A stretch of 64,000 bases of DNA from Planctomycetota bacterium (lineage in GTDB: Bacteria > Planctomycetota > UBA1135 > UBA2386). Within the stretch, counting starts at the first letter, position 1, and the number at the start of each line of letters is the position of its first letter. The DNA lies in the NCBI GenBank assembly GCA_014192625.1, contig BJHM01000001.1, forward strand, positions 123,725 to 187,724, read 5' to 3'. The notes beneath the pieces are model-generated. The model ran no database searches. It was not told the DNA's origin and saw nothing but the letters and a program-made list of their open reading frames with translations. Below are positions 51,792 through 60,720 of the stretch, piece by piece. Position numbers and translations under genes: made by a program.

Positions 51792-52886
51792 GTGAACCTG
51801 ATAAAAAAGCTGAGGATTTGGAAGGAACTGCGGCGGCTCGAGCAGCGAGCCCGCGAACAGCCATGTCCATCGACATTCGTCGACCTAGGCCAGGTCTACC
51901 TCAATCTCGCGATGGCCGACAAGGCCATGCAGACCGCAGATGATGGCCTTTCGTTGTTCCCTGAGTCTGCCGAGTTGCAGAAGCTGCGCGACTTTGCTCG
52001 CCGCAGTCGCGCCCGCGCCCGGGTCGGGCCGTTGCGCAGCAGGCTCGAAAACTCGCCGACAGCGTCGTTGTTTCGTGAGCTATCGGCCATCTACCTAGAG
52101 CTTGGCGATCAGGCCGGGCTGCACGCTACCTGTCAGGAATGGACCGTTCGCTACCCTGACGATTCTGGGCCTTGGCTGATGCTTGGTCAGGCGCGACTTG
52201 GCAACTACTACCGCGACCTTTCCGCGGTGGAAGGTCTTGAGGCCATCTCCGTGCTAGAGCGCGTGCTCGAACTCGACTCCGACGATCAAAAGGCCCGTCG
52301 CCTGTTCGCTGAGTTGTTGTTTCGCATTGGCGCCACGCAGCAAGCAAGAACCCAGCTCGACATGCTCGCTGATGAAGAAGATCCGGAGCTCGGTGCTTTG
52401 CGTCAGCAGGCGAGTGTTGCGCCTGATCGCGGGGATGATTTTGACGAGTTATTGCGTCGGGTTGAGCACGATGGATCGTTGCCTAACGCGCTGCCCAAAG
52501 TGGTGCGAGCGAGCAGTCTCGATGTCGGTCTAGGCCCGTTGCGTGAAGCACTCGCACAGATCGCCGAGCAGCGTGGCGTACGCAAGGCAACTTACATCAA
52601 GGGCACCCGGGCGCTCGTCAAGGGCGACATCCGCGATGGCAAGGATGCCTTCCTGCGCGTGGTGCGCGTGATCGCCAAGTCATCGCAACGGTTTGGCCGC
52701 AGGCTCGATGTTGGCAACTTTACGAAAGGCGTAGTGCACGGTTCGTTTGGCAATATCTGCATCTGCTGCTATGGCGAAGTTGTGGCGGCAGTGCAGTGCG
52801 ATTCGACCGCACAAGTCGACCGCGTGCTCGCCGATCTACAAGAATTGGTCGCAGGTTCGCTCTACTCGTTTGGAGGCAACTCATGA
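51792..52886 (+). CDS. TPR protein with C-terminal roadblock-like domain
   Basis: 364 residues from GTG 51792 with GAGG five bases upstream. Helical TPR-like repeats fill about residues 20-210 (FVDLGQVYLNLAMADKAMQTADDGLSLFP, LFRELSAIYLELGDQAGLHATCQEW, AISVLERVLELDSDDQKARRLFAELLF). The last about 130 residues (GPLREALAQIAEQRGVRKATYIKGT..LVKGD, GNICICCYGEVVAAVQC, VDRVLADLQELV) have the helix-strand-strand-helix pattern of a roadblock/LC7 or similar domain. The stop overlaps the ATG of the next gene, a clear roadblock protein (ATGA), so the two products are probably partners. Assignment of the C-terminal domain is tentative. Confidence 0.75.
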   Translation: MNLIKKLRIWKELRRLEQRAREQPCPSTFVDLGQVYLNLAMADKAMQTADDGLSLFPESAELQKLRDFARRSRARARVGPLRSRLENSPTASLFRELSAIYLELGDQAGLHATCQEWTVRYPDDSGPWLMLGQARLGNYYRDLSAVEGLEAISVLERVLELDSDDQKARRLFAELLFRIGATQQARTQLDMLADEEDPELGALRQQASVAPDRGDDFDELLRRVEHDGSLPNALPKVVRASSLDVGLGPLREALAQIAEQRGVRKATYIKGTRALVKGDIRDGKDAFLRVVRVIAKSSQRFGRRLDVGNFTKGVVHGSFGNICICCYGEVVAAVQCDSTAQVDRVLADLQELVAGSLYSFGGNS

Positions 52887-53248
52887 GCTCGATCCAGGAA
52901 ACTTTGGCAGAGTTGCGTCAAGCCTCGGGCGTGAAGGGCTGCGTCATGCTCACCCCAGATGGTCTCGTGATCGCTCAGGATCTCGATGCCCGCTTCCGTG
53001 ACGATGTGGTCGCTGGGCTTGCGTCGTATTTGGTGATGTCAACGGAGCGCGTCCTCAAGGAAGCCTTCATGAGCAGTTTTGACCAGATGACGATTCACAC
53101 GGCCCATGGCAAGGCGGTGTTTGCCAACATGGAGAGTTCGTTCTTGGTGGTGCTGCTCGATCAGTTTGCGGACCTCGACAGCTGCCGCGGCGAGATTCAA
53201 GGCTCGGTCCAGATCCTGCGCCGACTGTCGCGCGTCGGTCGCGACTAG
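52883..53248 (+). CDS. Roadblock/LC7-domain protein (MglB-like)
   Basis: 121 residues from ATG 52883, which has GGAGG eight bases upstream; the frame extends upstream but inside the TPR gene. The fold is a single roadblock domain: IQETLAELRQASGVKGCVMLTPDGLVIAQDL, DVVAGLASYLVMSTERVLKEA, MTIHTAHGKAVFANMESSFLVVLLD and a final helix. In known systems such proteins dimerise and act as GTPase-activating partners of MglA-type GTPases. It is followed after 143 bases by the GTPase gene and overlaps the TPR gene. Confidence 0.88.
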   Translation: MSSIQETLAELRQASGVKGCVMLTPDGLVIAQDLDARFRDDVVAGLASYLVMSTERVLKEAFMSSFDQMTIHTAHGKAVFANMESSFLVVLLDQFADLDSCRGEIQGSVQILRRLSRVGRD

Positions 53249-53391
53249 TTTGCCGTACCCGTCAAAGTGGCCAGATTTACTTCAAGCCGGGCAGTGGTTG
53301 TTGTCGATCAAGGCAAAGCAGGATCAGAGGCCGGTGCCGTGGTTACGGCCTTGGCCAAGATCCTATCGCCGTCGCAGGAGCAACCCGACCC

Positions 53392-54393
53392 ATGGTTCAG
53401 ATCAACTTTGCGCTGAAGGAAGTCAACTGCAAGATCGTGTTCTACGGTCCTGGCATGAGCGGCAAGACCACGAACCTCGAGATCGTTCACGAGAAGGCCC
53501 CAGAAGAGAACAAGGGGGAGCTGACATCGATTTCGACCGACGGCGACCGGACGCTGTTCTTTGACTTCATGCCGCTGGATCTCGGCAACGTAGCTGGCAT
53601 GCGGACGAAGTTTCAGCTCTACACGGTGCCTGGTCAGGTTTACTACAACTCGACTCGCAAGCTCGTTCTGCAAGGTGTCGACGGCGTGATTTTCGTCGCC
53701 GACTCGGACGCAGAGAAGATGAGCGAGAACATCGAGTCGTATCAGAACCTGATCGAGAACCTCCAAGAGTACGGCAAGGATATTCGCGAACTGCCGCACG
53801 TCATTCAGTACAACAAGCGCGACCATGCAAACGCGATGTCCGTCGAGGACATGGACAGCCAGTTGAACAAGTTCGGCGTGCCGACCTTTGAAGCTGTCGC
53901 ATATCGCGGCGAAGGCGTGTTCCCGACCCTGAAGACGCTCGCCGGCATGGTTCTCGAAAGCATTGATCGCATGGACCGAGGCGGCAAGCGTGCGCCTGCT
54001 GCAGAGCCCGCGCGCGCAACCCAGAAAGTTGGCAAGCCTGCGGCGGCACCAGCTCCACGAGTTGCAGCGCCAGCTTCTACCCAGAGGCCTTCAAGCCCGA
54101 AGTCTGCAGGTTCAAATCGCGCCGCTGCGGCTCCGTCCATGGCGACGGCTCGTCCTTCTGCCCGCGGCAAGGCGCCGGTGGCTGCCAATCCGAGGCCTGC
54201 TGCGGCACCGATGCGCACTTCGACCGCTGGCAAGCCGGCACTGTCGCAGAATAGGCGTCAAGCTCAACCAGTTGCACGCGTGCCAGCGAGGCGTGCAAGT
54301 GGTGGTCTCGCGCTCGTGATCACCCTATCGGTCCTTTTGGTCGGCGCTGCCGCCGGCGTCGTCTACTTCTTTATGGGCAGCAACCTGAGCTGA
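53392..54393 (+). CDS. MglA-like small Ras GTPase with Ala/Pro-rich linker and C-terminal membrane anchor
   Basis: 333 residues against about 195 for free MglA. The G domain (residues 1-200) has the P-loop GPGMSGKTTN at residues 19-28, a switch region ending TVPGQVYYNSTRKLVLQGVDGVIFVADSD in MglA style, and the G4 motif YNKRD. An approximately 105-residue linker of Ala, Pro, Arg, Lys, Thr and Ser (about 200-305) leads to a single C-terminal hydrophobic helix (LALVITLSVLLVGAAAGVVYFFM, about 308-330) with a four-residue tail. The protein is thus predicted to be tail-anchored in the inner membrane, with the GTPase in the cytoplasm. It is flanked on both sides by roadblock genes, as expected for a GTPase with its activators. 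Confidence 0.92.
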   Translation: MVQINFALKEVNCKIVFYGPGMSGKTTNLEIVHEKAPEENKGELTSISTDGDRTLFFDFMPLDLGNVAGMRTKFQLYTVPGQVYYNSTRKLVLQGVDGVIFVADSDAEKMSENIESYQNLIENLQEYGKDIRELPHVIQYNKRDHANAMSVEDMDSQLNKFGVPTFEAVAYRGEGVFPTLKTLAGMVLESIDRMDRGGKRAPAAEPARATQKVGKPAAAPAPRVAAPASTQRPSSPKSAGSNRAAAAPSMATARPSARGKAPVAANPRPAAAPMRTSTAGKPALSQNRRQAQPVARVPARRASGGLALVITLSVLLVGAAAGVVYFFMGSNLS

Positions 54394-54406
54394 ACGGGAA
54401 ATCGAG

Positions 54407-54925
54407 ATGAGCGAAGCCAAGAAGATGTCGCGCAACGACAAGTTGCGGCATGACCGCCTCACTTTCTACAAAGACGACATCGATAAAATCGACAAGTTGC
54501 TTGCCGAGTTTTTGCGCCTGTCGGGTGCCAAGAGTGCGCTGTTGATCGACAAGGAAGGTCACCTCGTCACGAAGCGTGGCGAGATCAAGACCATCGACAT
54601 CGACACGATTTCGGCGCTCGTCGCCGGCTCGTTCGCTGCGACGAAGGAGATGGCGCGTCTGCTCGGCGAAGAAGAGTTCACGGCGATGTATCACCAGGGC
54701 GAGCGCGACAACATTCAGCTCGGCCTCGTCGGGGATCGCACGCTGTTGACGATCCTATTCGACGACCGCACGACGGTTGGCATGGTGCGCCTCTACGCCA
54801 ACGAGACGGCGAAGAAGCTCGCCGACATCTTCAAGTCGACGATGGGCCGTCAGCATGAGTCGCCGGATCTCGGCGCCGACTACGGCACCAATGCGAAGAA
54901 GTCGCTCGACAAGCTGTTCGACTGA
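54407..54925 (+). CDS. Roadblock/LC7-domain protein (MglB-like), with C-terminal tail
   Basis: 172 residues. A charged N-terminal helix (KKMSRNDKLRHDRLTFYKDDIDKIDKLL) precedes the roadblock domain (LSGAKSALLIDKEGHLVTKRGEIKTIDIDTISALVAGSFAATKEMARLLGEEEFTAMYHQGERDNIQLGLVGDRTLLTILFD split into strands) and a C-terminal helix with a polar tail (GMVRLYANETAKKLADIFKS). It starts 13 bases after the GTPase gene. Being second of two roadblock proteins beside one GTPase, it may be the GAP while the first acts as regulator, or the two may form a heterodimer. The operon ends directly after it at a strong terminator. Confidence 0.9.
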   Translation: MSEAKKMSRNDKLRHDRLTFYKDDIDKIDKLLAEFLRLSGAKSALLIDKEGHLVTKRGEIKTIDIDTISALVAGSFAATKEMARLLGEEEFTAMYHQGERDNIQLGLVGDRTLLTILFDDRTTVGMVRLYANETAKKLADIFKSTMGRQHESPDLGADYGTNAKKSLDKLFD

Positions 54926-54952
54926 TTTGACCGAACGCGTTGTCGGCAACGC

Positions 54953-54994
54953 CACTGCGGCCATGTGATGGCGGGTGGCCGCAGTGCCTTTTTT
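54953..54994 (+). terminator. Strong intrinsic terminator of the GTPase operon
   Basis: CACTGCGGCCA (54953-54963) pairs perfectly over 11 bp with TGGCCGCAGTG (54976-54986), loop of 12 bases, followed by CC and six T residues (54989-54994). This is a textbook rho-independent terminator located 28 bases after the last stop codon. Confidence 0.92.
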
Positions 54995-55264
54995 GTCTCT
55001 TGCAGAAGATTTTTGCACAGATTCTTGCTGTGCTCAATCGGCGAGCCTCCGCCAAAGATACTTGTCATGTAAGGCATTATATCTATGTTGTTGCTAGGGA
55101 TTCGCAATCAGTCGTGACCGGGTGGCTAGGTGGTATCTCTCGATGCCATGGGACTTTCCGGTGAATTTGAGCCGGTCAAATGCCGATGTCATGAGAAGCC
55201 GGATGTATGCGGACCATTCGCTGGTCGCCGTCCGGTCACCTCCTCCGAAAACAGGATTACTCAG

Positions 55265-55336
55265 ATGGCTGCTAAGAAGAAAGCTGGTAAGAAGGCTGCG
55301 AAGAAGGCTGGCAAGAAGGCTGGCAAGAAGAAGTAA
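55265..55336 (+). CDS. 23-residue lysine/alanine/glycine peptide (histone-H1-tail-like)
   Basis: A tiny reading frame from ATG 55265 with AGGA eight bases upstream, the best ribosome-binding site in its neighbourhood. The product starts MAAKKKAGKKAAKK and consists only of Met, Ala, Lys and Gly, with repeated AGKK/AAKK units; it ends in three lysines. Codon usage is strictly AAG for Lys. A longer frame exists upstream but has no features. The composition is that of H1-like DNA-compacting tails, suggesting a nucleic-acid-binding peptide. A 13-bp stem hairpin follows the stop within 40 bases. The gene may be a complete small protein or a remnant of a larger histone-like gene. Confidence 0.6.
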   Translation: MAAKKKAGKKAAKKAGKKAGKKK

Positions 55337-55372
55337 CCCTTCGGGGCCGCAAGGCTCCGAATGTGACTTTCC

Positions 55373-55402
55373 GAGCGAGGTCCGCACTAGCGGGCCTCGT
55401 TC
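55373..55402 (+). terminator. Intrinsic terminator after the lysine-rich peptide gene
   Basis: A 13-bp stem (GAGCGAGGTCCGC with GCGGGCCTCGTTC, two G-T pairs) and four-base loop ACTA, followed by ACTTTCT. It stands between the rightward peptide gene and the leftward metG gene. Confidence 0.7.
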
Positions 55403-55430
55403 ACTTTCTAGGGTGCGGAAAATCCCGCGC

Positions 55431-55500
55431 GCCGCCTAGTGCCGCCGAGGGCCGCCGAGGGCCGTCTGGTGCCGCCGAGTGCCGCCGAGTGCCGCCTAGT
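55431..55500. repeat. 10-bp minisatellite, seven tandem copies
   Basis: Seven consecutive decamers of consensus GCCGCC(T/G)AG(T/G): GCCGCCTAGT, GCCGCCGAGG twice, GCCGTCTGGT, GCCGCCGAGT twice and GCCGCCTAGT. It ends 43 bases before the metG stop codon. The period matches about one helical turn. Confidence 0.93.
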
Positions 55501-55543
55501 TCGCGCCGCCAGTGACGGTTTTTTCGTCCGGTCAGTGCGCGGA

Positions 55544-57607
55544 TTAGTGCAGGCGTTGGCCTGGCTTGGCGCCGGAGTCCGGCGATAGCAGGTAGACCTC
55601 GCCGTCGGTACCCGCGGCGATCACCATGCCTTCGCTCATGCCGAACTTCATTTTGCGCGGCGCCAGATTCGCGACCATCACGACGAGCCGGCCGACGAGC
55701 AACTTTGGATCGTAGGCACCCTTGATGCCGGCAAAGACGTTGCGCGTCGTGCCTGCGCCCAGCGACAAAGTAAGCCGGAGCAGCTTCTTTGCTTCTGGAA
55801 CTTCCTCGGCGGCGACGACCAGCGCGATCCGCAGGTCAATCTTCTGGAAGTCATCGATGGTGATCTCGCCGGCGAGTGGTTCTTTTGCCAGTGGCTCAAC
55901 ACTGCCTGTGCCACCGATGGCCGCCGCGGGCTCAGGGCCAGCGCTAGGCATTGCTACCTTGGCCGCGGCTGCTTCTTTCGCCGCGTCGGCAAACATGGCC
56001 TCTACTTGCTTTGGTTCAATACGATTCATCATGTGTGTGAACGGGGCAACCTTGGTGCCAGTGATTGGCGCCTGCGCCGCGTCAAAATGGTGGATGGGGG
56101 CGTGCAGTAAAACGCCTGCCTTGTGGGCCAGGTCGGGCAGCACTGGTGCCAAGTAGACCGCGAGTTGGCGGAACAGGTTTAGGACTACGGTGCATACGTC
56201 CTGCAACTCGCGCGCGCGAGCCGGGTCCTTCTTGATCGTCCAGGGCGCGCGCTGCTCGACGTATTCATTGGCCGCGTCGGCCAGCGTCATGCAGATGCGG
56301 GTCGCCTCTCGGAAGTCGCACGCTTCGTAGGCCTCGGCGATCGTAGTTCCCGCGGTTGCCGCACGTGCAAACAGGCCGCCGTCGTCTGGGTAGGTGGCAC
56401 TGAGGCCGGTCTGTTCGACGAAGCGAGCTGCGCGTGACGCAAGGTTGACGACGCGGCCGACGAGGTCGCTGTTGACCTTGCCGATAAATTCATCTGCGAT
56501 CAGGTCGAGGTCATCAATCTTGGGACTCAGCTTGCTCGCGTAGTAGTAGCGAAGGAACTCGGGCGGCAAGTGCTTTGCGTAGGCAGCCGCAGTGACGAAC
56601 GTGCCACGCGACTTGGACATCTTCTCGCCGCCCACGCGCAAGAAACCATGGATCTGCACACGCCGCGGCAGTTGGAACCCACCGATGTGCAGCATCGCTG
56701 GCCAGAACAGCGTGTGGAAATACGTAATGTCCTTGCCGAGGAAGTGAACGATCTCGCAGGCTGGGTTGCGCCACCAGTTGTCCAGCGACTCGCCATGTTG
56801 CTGGCACCATTCCGCGGTCGCGGCGATGTAGCCGACCGGCGCGTCGAACCAGACATACCAATACTGGCCCTTCGCATCGGGGATCTGAAAGCCGAAGTAG
56901 GGATTTGGCCGCGACACATCCCAGTCCTGCAGCGGTTTGTCGAGGAAGTGGCCAGCTAGGTAGTTGGCGACCTCACTCTGAAGCGCGCCGCTCTTCTGCG
57001 TCCAATCGGTGAGGAACTGCTGCAGCGGCGTGAGCTTGACGAATAGTTGTTGGCTTGGCTTCAGCTCTGGCGTGGCGCCAGAGTAGACGCTCCGTGGGTT
57101 GTTCAGTTCGGTCGCCGGATAGGTCGAGCCGCAGGCCTCACAGTTGTCGCCATACTGGTCTTTTGCTCCGCAGCGCGGGCAGTCGCCTTTGACAAAGCGG
57201 TCCGCCAGAAACGTCTGCAGCTTCGGATCAAAAAGCCGCGCCACTTCGCGCGTCTCGATCATTTCGGCCGCGCGCAGTGCCGCCCAGATGCTGCAGCAAA
57301 CCTCGTAGTTGGCCTTGCTGTTGGTGCTGCCGTAGTGATCGAACGACACCGAAAATGCATCGAAGTCGCGCTGGTGCGAGAGGCTCATGTCGTGGATCAC
57401 CTGCTCGGGCGTGCGCCCCTCCTGTTGGGCGCGAATCATGATTGCCGTGCCATGCGTGTCGTCGGCGCAGACATAGACGCAGCGGTTGCCGCGCAGTCGT
57501 TGGAAGCGCACGAAGATATCGGTCTGGATGTATTCGATAAGGTGACCGAGATGGATCGGCCCGTTGGCATACGGCAGGGCGCTGGTGACGAGGAGCTGGC
57601 GCGACAT
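55544..57607 (-). CDS. metG: Methionyl-tRNA synthetase with C-terminal tRNA-binding domain
   Basis: 687 residues from ATG 57607, the Met of [16 protein letters not shown]; the frame extends 13 codons upstream. The class I catalytic core has the HIGH variant HLGH and KMSKS ([10 protein letters not shown]). The zinc-binding knuckle is CPRC..CEAC. The anticodon-binding helical domain is followed by a C-terminal OB-fold tRNA-binding domain ([28 protein letters not shown]). It charges tRNA-Met for initiation and elongation. It ends close to the decamer repeats. Confidence 0.97.
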   Translation of the reverse strand: MSRQLLVTSALPYANGPIHLGHLIEYIQTDIFVRFQRLRGNRCVYVCADDTHGTAIMIRAQQEGRTPEQVIHDMSLSHQRDFDAFSVSFDHYGSTNSKANYEVCCSIWAALRAAEMIETREVARLFDPKLQTFLADRFVKGDCPRCGAKDQYGDNCEACGSTYPATELNNPRSVYSGATPELKPSQQLFVKLTPLQQFLTDWTQKSGALQSEVANYLAGHFLDKPLQDWDVSRPNPYFGFQIPDAKGQYWYVWFDAPVGYIAATAEWCQQHGESLDNWWRNPACEIVHFLGKDITYFHTLFWPAMLHIGGFQLPRRVQIHGFLRVGGEKMSKSRGTFVTAAAYAKHLPPEFLRYYYASKLSPKIDDLDLIADEFIGKVNSDLVGRVVNLASRAARFVEQTGLSATYPDDGGLFARAATAGTTIAEAYEACDFREATRICMTLADAANEYVEQRAPWTIKKDPARARELQDVCTVVLNLFRQLAVYLAPVLPDLAHKAGVLLHAPIHHFDAAQAPITGTKVAPFTHMMNRIEPKQVEAMFADAAKEAAAAKVAMPSAGPEPAAAIGGTGSVEPLAKEPLAGEITIDDFQKIDLRIALVVAAEEVPEAKKLLRLTLSLGAGTTRNVFAGIKGAYDPKLLVGRLVVMVANLAPRKMKFGMSEGMVIAAGTDGEVYLLSPDSGAKPGQRLH

Positions 57608-57839
57608 CGGGCGGACAAGGCTAGCGGCGGGATGGCGTTCTCGCATTAGCGATGCGGCTGTGGCGTGAGTGCGATGCGAGTTCGCTTGCGTTCAGGGTGC
57701 AGCTGCGGGTGGCTAGCGGCCTCAGGTTTTTGCTACGGGGCTAAGTGCGTAAGGCCGAGCAGATTCTTTGCTAGTTAGACCAGCAATAGTTGGCTCGAGG
57801 GTTGATCCAAACCCACGATCGGTCGCAATATGTTGCCGC

Positions 57840-58262
57840 ATGCAAGGAGCGTTGCTCGAAAATGGCTCTGATACCTTCACTGCGGTGCTAAAGGTCGTGC
57901 GCGCACTATTGCGCCAATTCGGCGGCAAGCAGGCGCCATTGGTGGCCGCTTGCGACCAGCTGATGTGCGATGGGATTGCCGCTCACAGTGATGCCTTTGC
58001 GGTAAGGGTGACCGAGGCATTCTTTGTGCGAGCGGTTGAGATGCGTTTTTTGACTACCTGGCTGCAGTCCGTGCGGCGGATGTTGTCTTTTGGCATGCGC
58101 TCTAACAAAGTCGCTGCGTTGCGCCCTTCGATGGGACTTTTCGGCCATGATTTGCGGATCGCCGGTGGTGGCAGTGCAGATGACCTGAAGAATGCCGCGA
58201 TGCATCAATGCCGCGATTCCAAGGCGCGCGAGTCCAGCGCGCTTGCGGAGCCGAGGATCTAG
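57840..58262 (+). CDS. Hypothetical protein upstream of the hybrid histidine kinase
   Basis: 140 residues from ATG 57840 (an earlier ATG at 57768 is possible). Codon usage looks coding, and hydrophobic and charged residues alternate as in helices (TAVLKVVRALLRQFGG, RVTEAFFVRAVEMRFLTTWLQSVRRML), with a polar Cys/Asp-containing tail. It ends ten bases before the start of the sensor kinase and shares its strand, so co-transcription is likely. No domain is recognised and no strong ribosome site is seen, hence limited confidence. Confidence 0.5.
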   Translation: MQGALLENGSDTFTAVLKVVRALLRQFGGKQAPLVAACDQLMCDGIAAHSDAFAVRVTEAFFVRAVEMRFLTTWLQSVRRMLSFGMRSNKVAALRPSMGLFGHDLRIAGGGSADDLKNAAMHQCRDSKARESSALAEPRI

Positions 58263-58272
58263 GAAGGTGCAA

Positions 58273-60720
58273 ATGGATCAACAAGAACGGCGCCAGTCGA
58301 TTTTTCGCGAGTTGTATTCGGCACTCAAAGGCGGCGCCGATTTTGAACTTGAGGTTTTACACACAGCTGGAATCCTTGCGCGCAGATTGCTGCTCGATGT
58401 GGTCATGGTCTTTGACTTAGCTGAGGGCAGAGATGCGGAGCAGCAGCTCATTGCCAGCATCGGCGTGAGCGAACAGGCAAGCAGTCGGCTGCGCCTGCCG
58501 GCGGCCATGAGTGCAAGCCTGCAAAGCGCACCGCCGGAGGGGTGCAGCATCGACGAAAATGCTGCCGTGGCGCTGCTCCCTGGAGTTGATTTTGCCCGCG
58601 GCGAAGCAAGGGTATTTCCCATGCACGCGGGCACTGTTCTGAGTGGTGCGTTGTTGGTCGTCAGGCAAAAGGGTTTGCTAGGTGCATTTGAGCTGGATGT
58701 GTTCTTGTCGCTGGCACTGCAACTTGGCAGCCTGTTCGGTCACAGGTCGAATCGCGAACGGCAGCAGCGCGCGATCATGGAGTTGTCGTCCCGCAACGAT
58801 TTGATGAGTCGCATGCTCGCCGAGGAATCCGTCAAGGGAGCGTTGCTAGATGCGGCCCTTGATGCGATCGTGATCGCGGATCACCAGGGTTGTCTGCTCG
58901 AATTCAATCTGGCTGCAGAGACGATGTTTGGTTTCCGCCGCAAAGATGTTATCGGTCGGCCGATGGCCGATGTGTTCGTCCCGCAGGCGTCGCGTAGTGC
59001 GCATCTTCAGGGCATGGCGCGATACCTTGCTACGGGCGTTCCGCGGATTCTGGGCCGTCGCATCGAGCTAATGGCACGACGGGCAAACGGCCCAGATTTT
59101 TTGGCCGAGGTTTCGATCGTGCGCATTGCCGGGACCGAGCCGCCGCAATTTGCAGCATTTCTGCGCGATATCGACGAGCTCAAGCGCAATGAAGCGCATT
59201 TGCGAAACGAGCGAAAGCTTACCGAGGCGGTGTTTGAGTTTTCGCCGGAAGCCAAAATGGTTGTGACTGAGAAGGGCAACATTCTGCTTGCCAACAGCGC
59301 GGCCGAGAAACTCTTTGGCGCGACTCGTGAAGAGCTACTCCTTTCTCGCCTCGACGACCTGCTGCCAGGCAGCAATCAAGACCTCAGCTCGGCTACCCTC
59401 GGTTACTCGGGTCGCTCTACATCGAGACGCTCGGAGCGTTTTGCCGTAACCAGAGATGGGCAGCGCATCCCCATCGAGGTGGATATGAATCCATACGAGT
59501 TCGAAGATGGGCACCGTGTTGTCTTGGTGATCCGCAACATTTCAGCACAATTAAAGGCGTTGACAGATTTGGGCCTTCTGGAGAGCCAACTAAGGCAGTC
59601 CCAAAAGATGCAATCCCTAGGCACGCTGGCTGGCGGCGTGGCGCACTACTTCAACAACGTGCTCGCCGCGATCATGGCCAACGTTGAGCTGATGCGCGAC
59701 CTGATCCCGGTGGTGGACCCGCTAGGTGAAAACCTGGACATGATTAGGGCCGCGTCGGTGCGTGGCAGCGAGTTGGTAAAGCAGGTGCTCTCTTTTAGTC
59801 GCCAGAAACCCGGCAGCCGGGAGGTAATCCGTCTCGACCGAGTGGTGGTTGAAGTTGTGCAGCTGCTGCGCGTCACCATTCCGGCTGGCATCCAGATCAT
59901 TATGCGTCTGTCGGCGGGTGCGCCCTGTGTGTTGGCCGACTCGACGCAGATCCATCAGGTGTTGCTCAACCTCGTTACCAATGCGTGGCACGCCATTGAG
60001 GGACCGGTTGGCCGCATCACGATCGGCTTGGAAACTTGCGTGGTCACTGCGCACCACGAATCGGGATTGGCGATGCTGCCAGGCAGCCATGCGCAGATCT
60101 CGGTGACGGATGATGGCAGGGGCATGAGCGAGGCGACGCTCGTGCGCATTTTCGATCCGTTCTTCACCACGAAAAACATTGGCGAAGGAACCGGCCTCGG
60201 ACTTGCCGAAGTGCACGGCATCGTTGCGGATCACGGCGGCATCGTGGACGTCAAAAGCACATTGGGTCGCGGCAGTTCTTTCACGATTTACCTGCCGGGG
60301 ACTGGTCAGCCGCTCGTTGTGGTCGATCCGGAAACGCGCGAAGTGCAATCGGGAAGCGGCAGGATTTTGTTGCTCGATGACGAATCGTCGCTGGTGCGGA
60401 TCGGCAAAGTCTTGCTGGAGCGGCTGGGCTACAAGGTTGCGGGGTTTGTCGAGCCAGAGGCGGCCCTAGCGGCGTTCCGATCGGCGCCAGGGGAGTTCGA
60501 CATCATCGTCACCGACCAGAATATGCCCAGGATTTCTGGCCTTGAGGTGGCGCGCGCGATGCGCAAGCTGCGGCCCGAACTGCCGATTGTGCTGGTGTCC
60601 GGCAACGGCCTGTTGATTGGCAGCGAAGATTCGATTGCTGACCCGCTGTATCGGCTCGGCAAGCCCTACACCAGGGGCGCGCTCAGCGCGATCTTGCGGA
60701 AGGCACTCTGCAGAGATTGA
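58273..60720 (+). CDS. Hybrid sensor histidine kinase (N-terminal GAF-like, two PAS, kinase core, receiver)
   Basis: 815 residues from ATG 58273, preceded by AGGAAGG. An N-terminal GAF-like region (about 1-190) is followed by PAS 1 (about 200-310; LLDAALDAIVIADHQGCLLEFNLAAETMFG) and PAS 2 (about 335-435; AVFEFSPEAKMVVTEKGNILLANSAAEKLFG). The HisKA phospho-acceptor is His458 in GGVAHYFNNVLAAI. HATPase_c motifs are LLNLVTNAWHAI, VTDDGRGM and GEGTGLGLAEVHGI (about 637). The C-terminal receiver has DDE near its start and Asp748 in IVTDQNMPRISGLE. Usual members have HDFNN, and here Tyr replaces Asp. No membrane helix is seen, so it senses a cytoplasmic signal. The partner output protein is not adjacent. 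Confidence 0.93.
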   Translation: MDQQERRQSIFRELYSALKGGADFELEVLHTAGILARRLLLDVVMVFDLAEGRDAEQQLIASIGVSEQASSRLRLPAAMSASLQSAPPEGCSIDENAAVALLPGVDFARGEARVFPMHAGTVLSGALLVVRQKGLLGAFELDVFLSLALQLGSLFGHRSNRERQQRAIMELSSRNDLMSRMLAEESVKGALLDAALDAIVIADHQGCLLEFNLAAETMFGFRRKDVIGRPMADVFVPQASRSAHLQGMARYLATGVPRILGRRIELMARRANGPDFLAEVSIVRIAGTEPPQFAAFLRDIDELKRNEAHLRNERKLTEAVFEFSPEAKMVVTEKGNILLANSAAEKLFGATREELLLSRLDDLLPGSNQDLSSATLGYSGRSTSRRSERFAVTRDGQRIPIEVDMNPYEFEDGHRVVLVIRNISAQLKALTDLGLLESQLRQSQKMQSLGTLAGGVAHYFNNVLAAIMANVELMRDLIPVVDPLGENLDMIRAASVRGSELVKQVLSFSRQKPGSREVIRLDRVVVEVVQLLRVTIPAGIQIIMRLSAGAPCVLADSTQIHQVLLNLVTNAWHAIEGPVGRITIGLETCVVTAHHESGLAMLPGSHAQISVTDDGRGMSEATLVRIFDPFFTTKNIGEGTGLGLAEVHGIVADHGGIVDVKSTLGRGSSFTIYLPGTGQPLVVVDPETREVQSGSGRILLLDDESSLVRIGKVLLERLGYKVAGFVEPEAALAAFRSAPGEFDIIVTDQNMPRISGLEVARAMRKLRPELPIVLVSGNGLLIGSEDSIADPLYRLGKPYTRGALSAILRKALCRD

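Noticed and set aside
54090..54125. GGTTCAAATC resembling a tRNA T-loop
   Set aside because: It lies inside the MglA-like coding sequence with no matching acceptor or anticodon stem.
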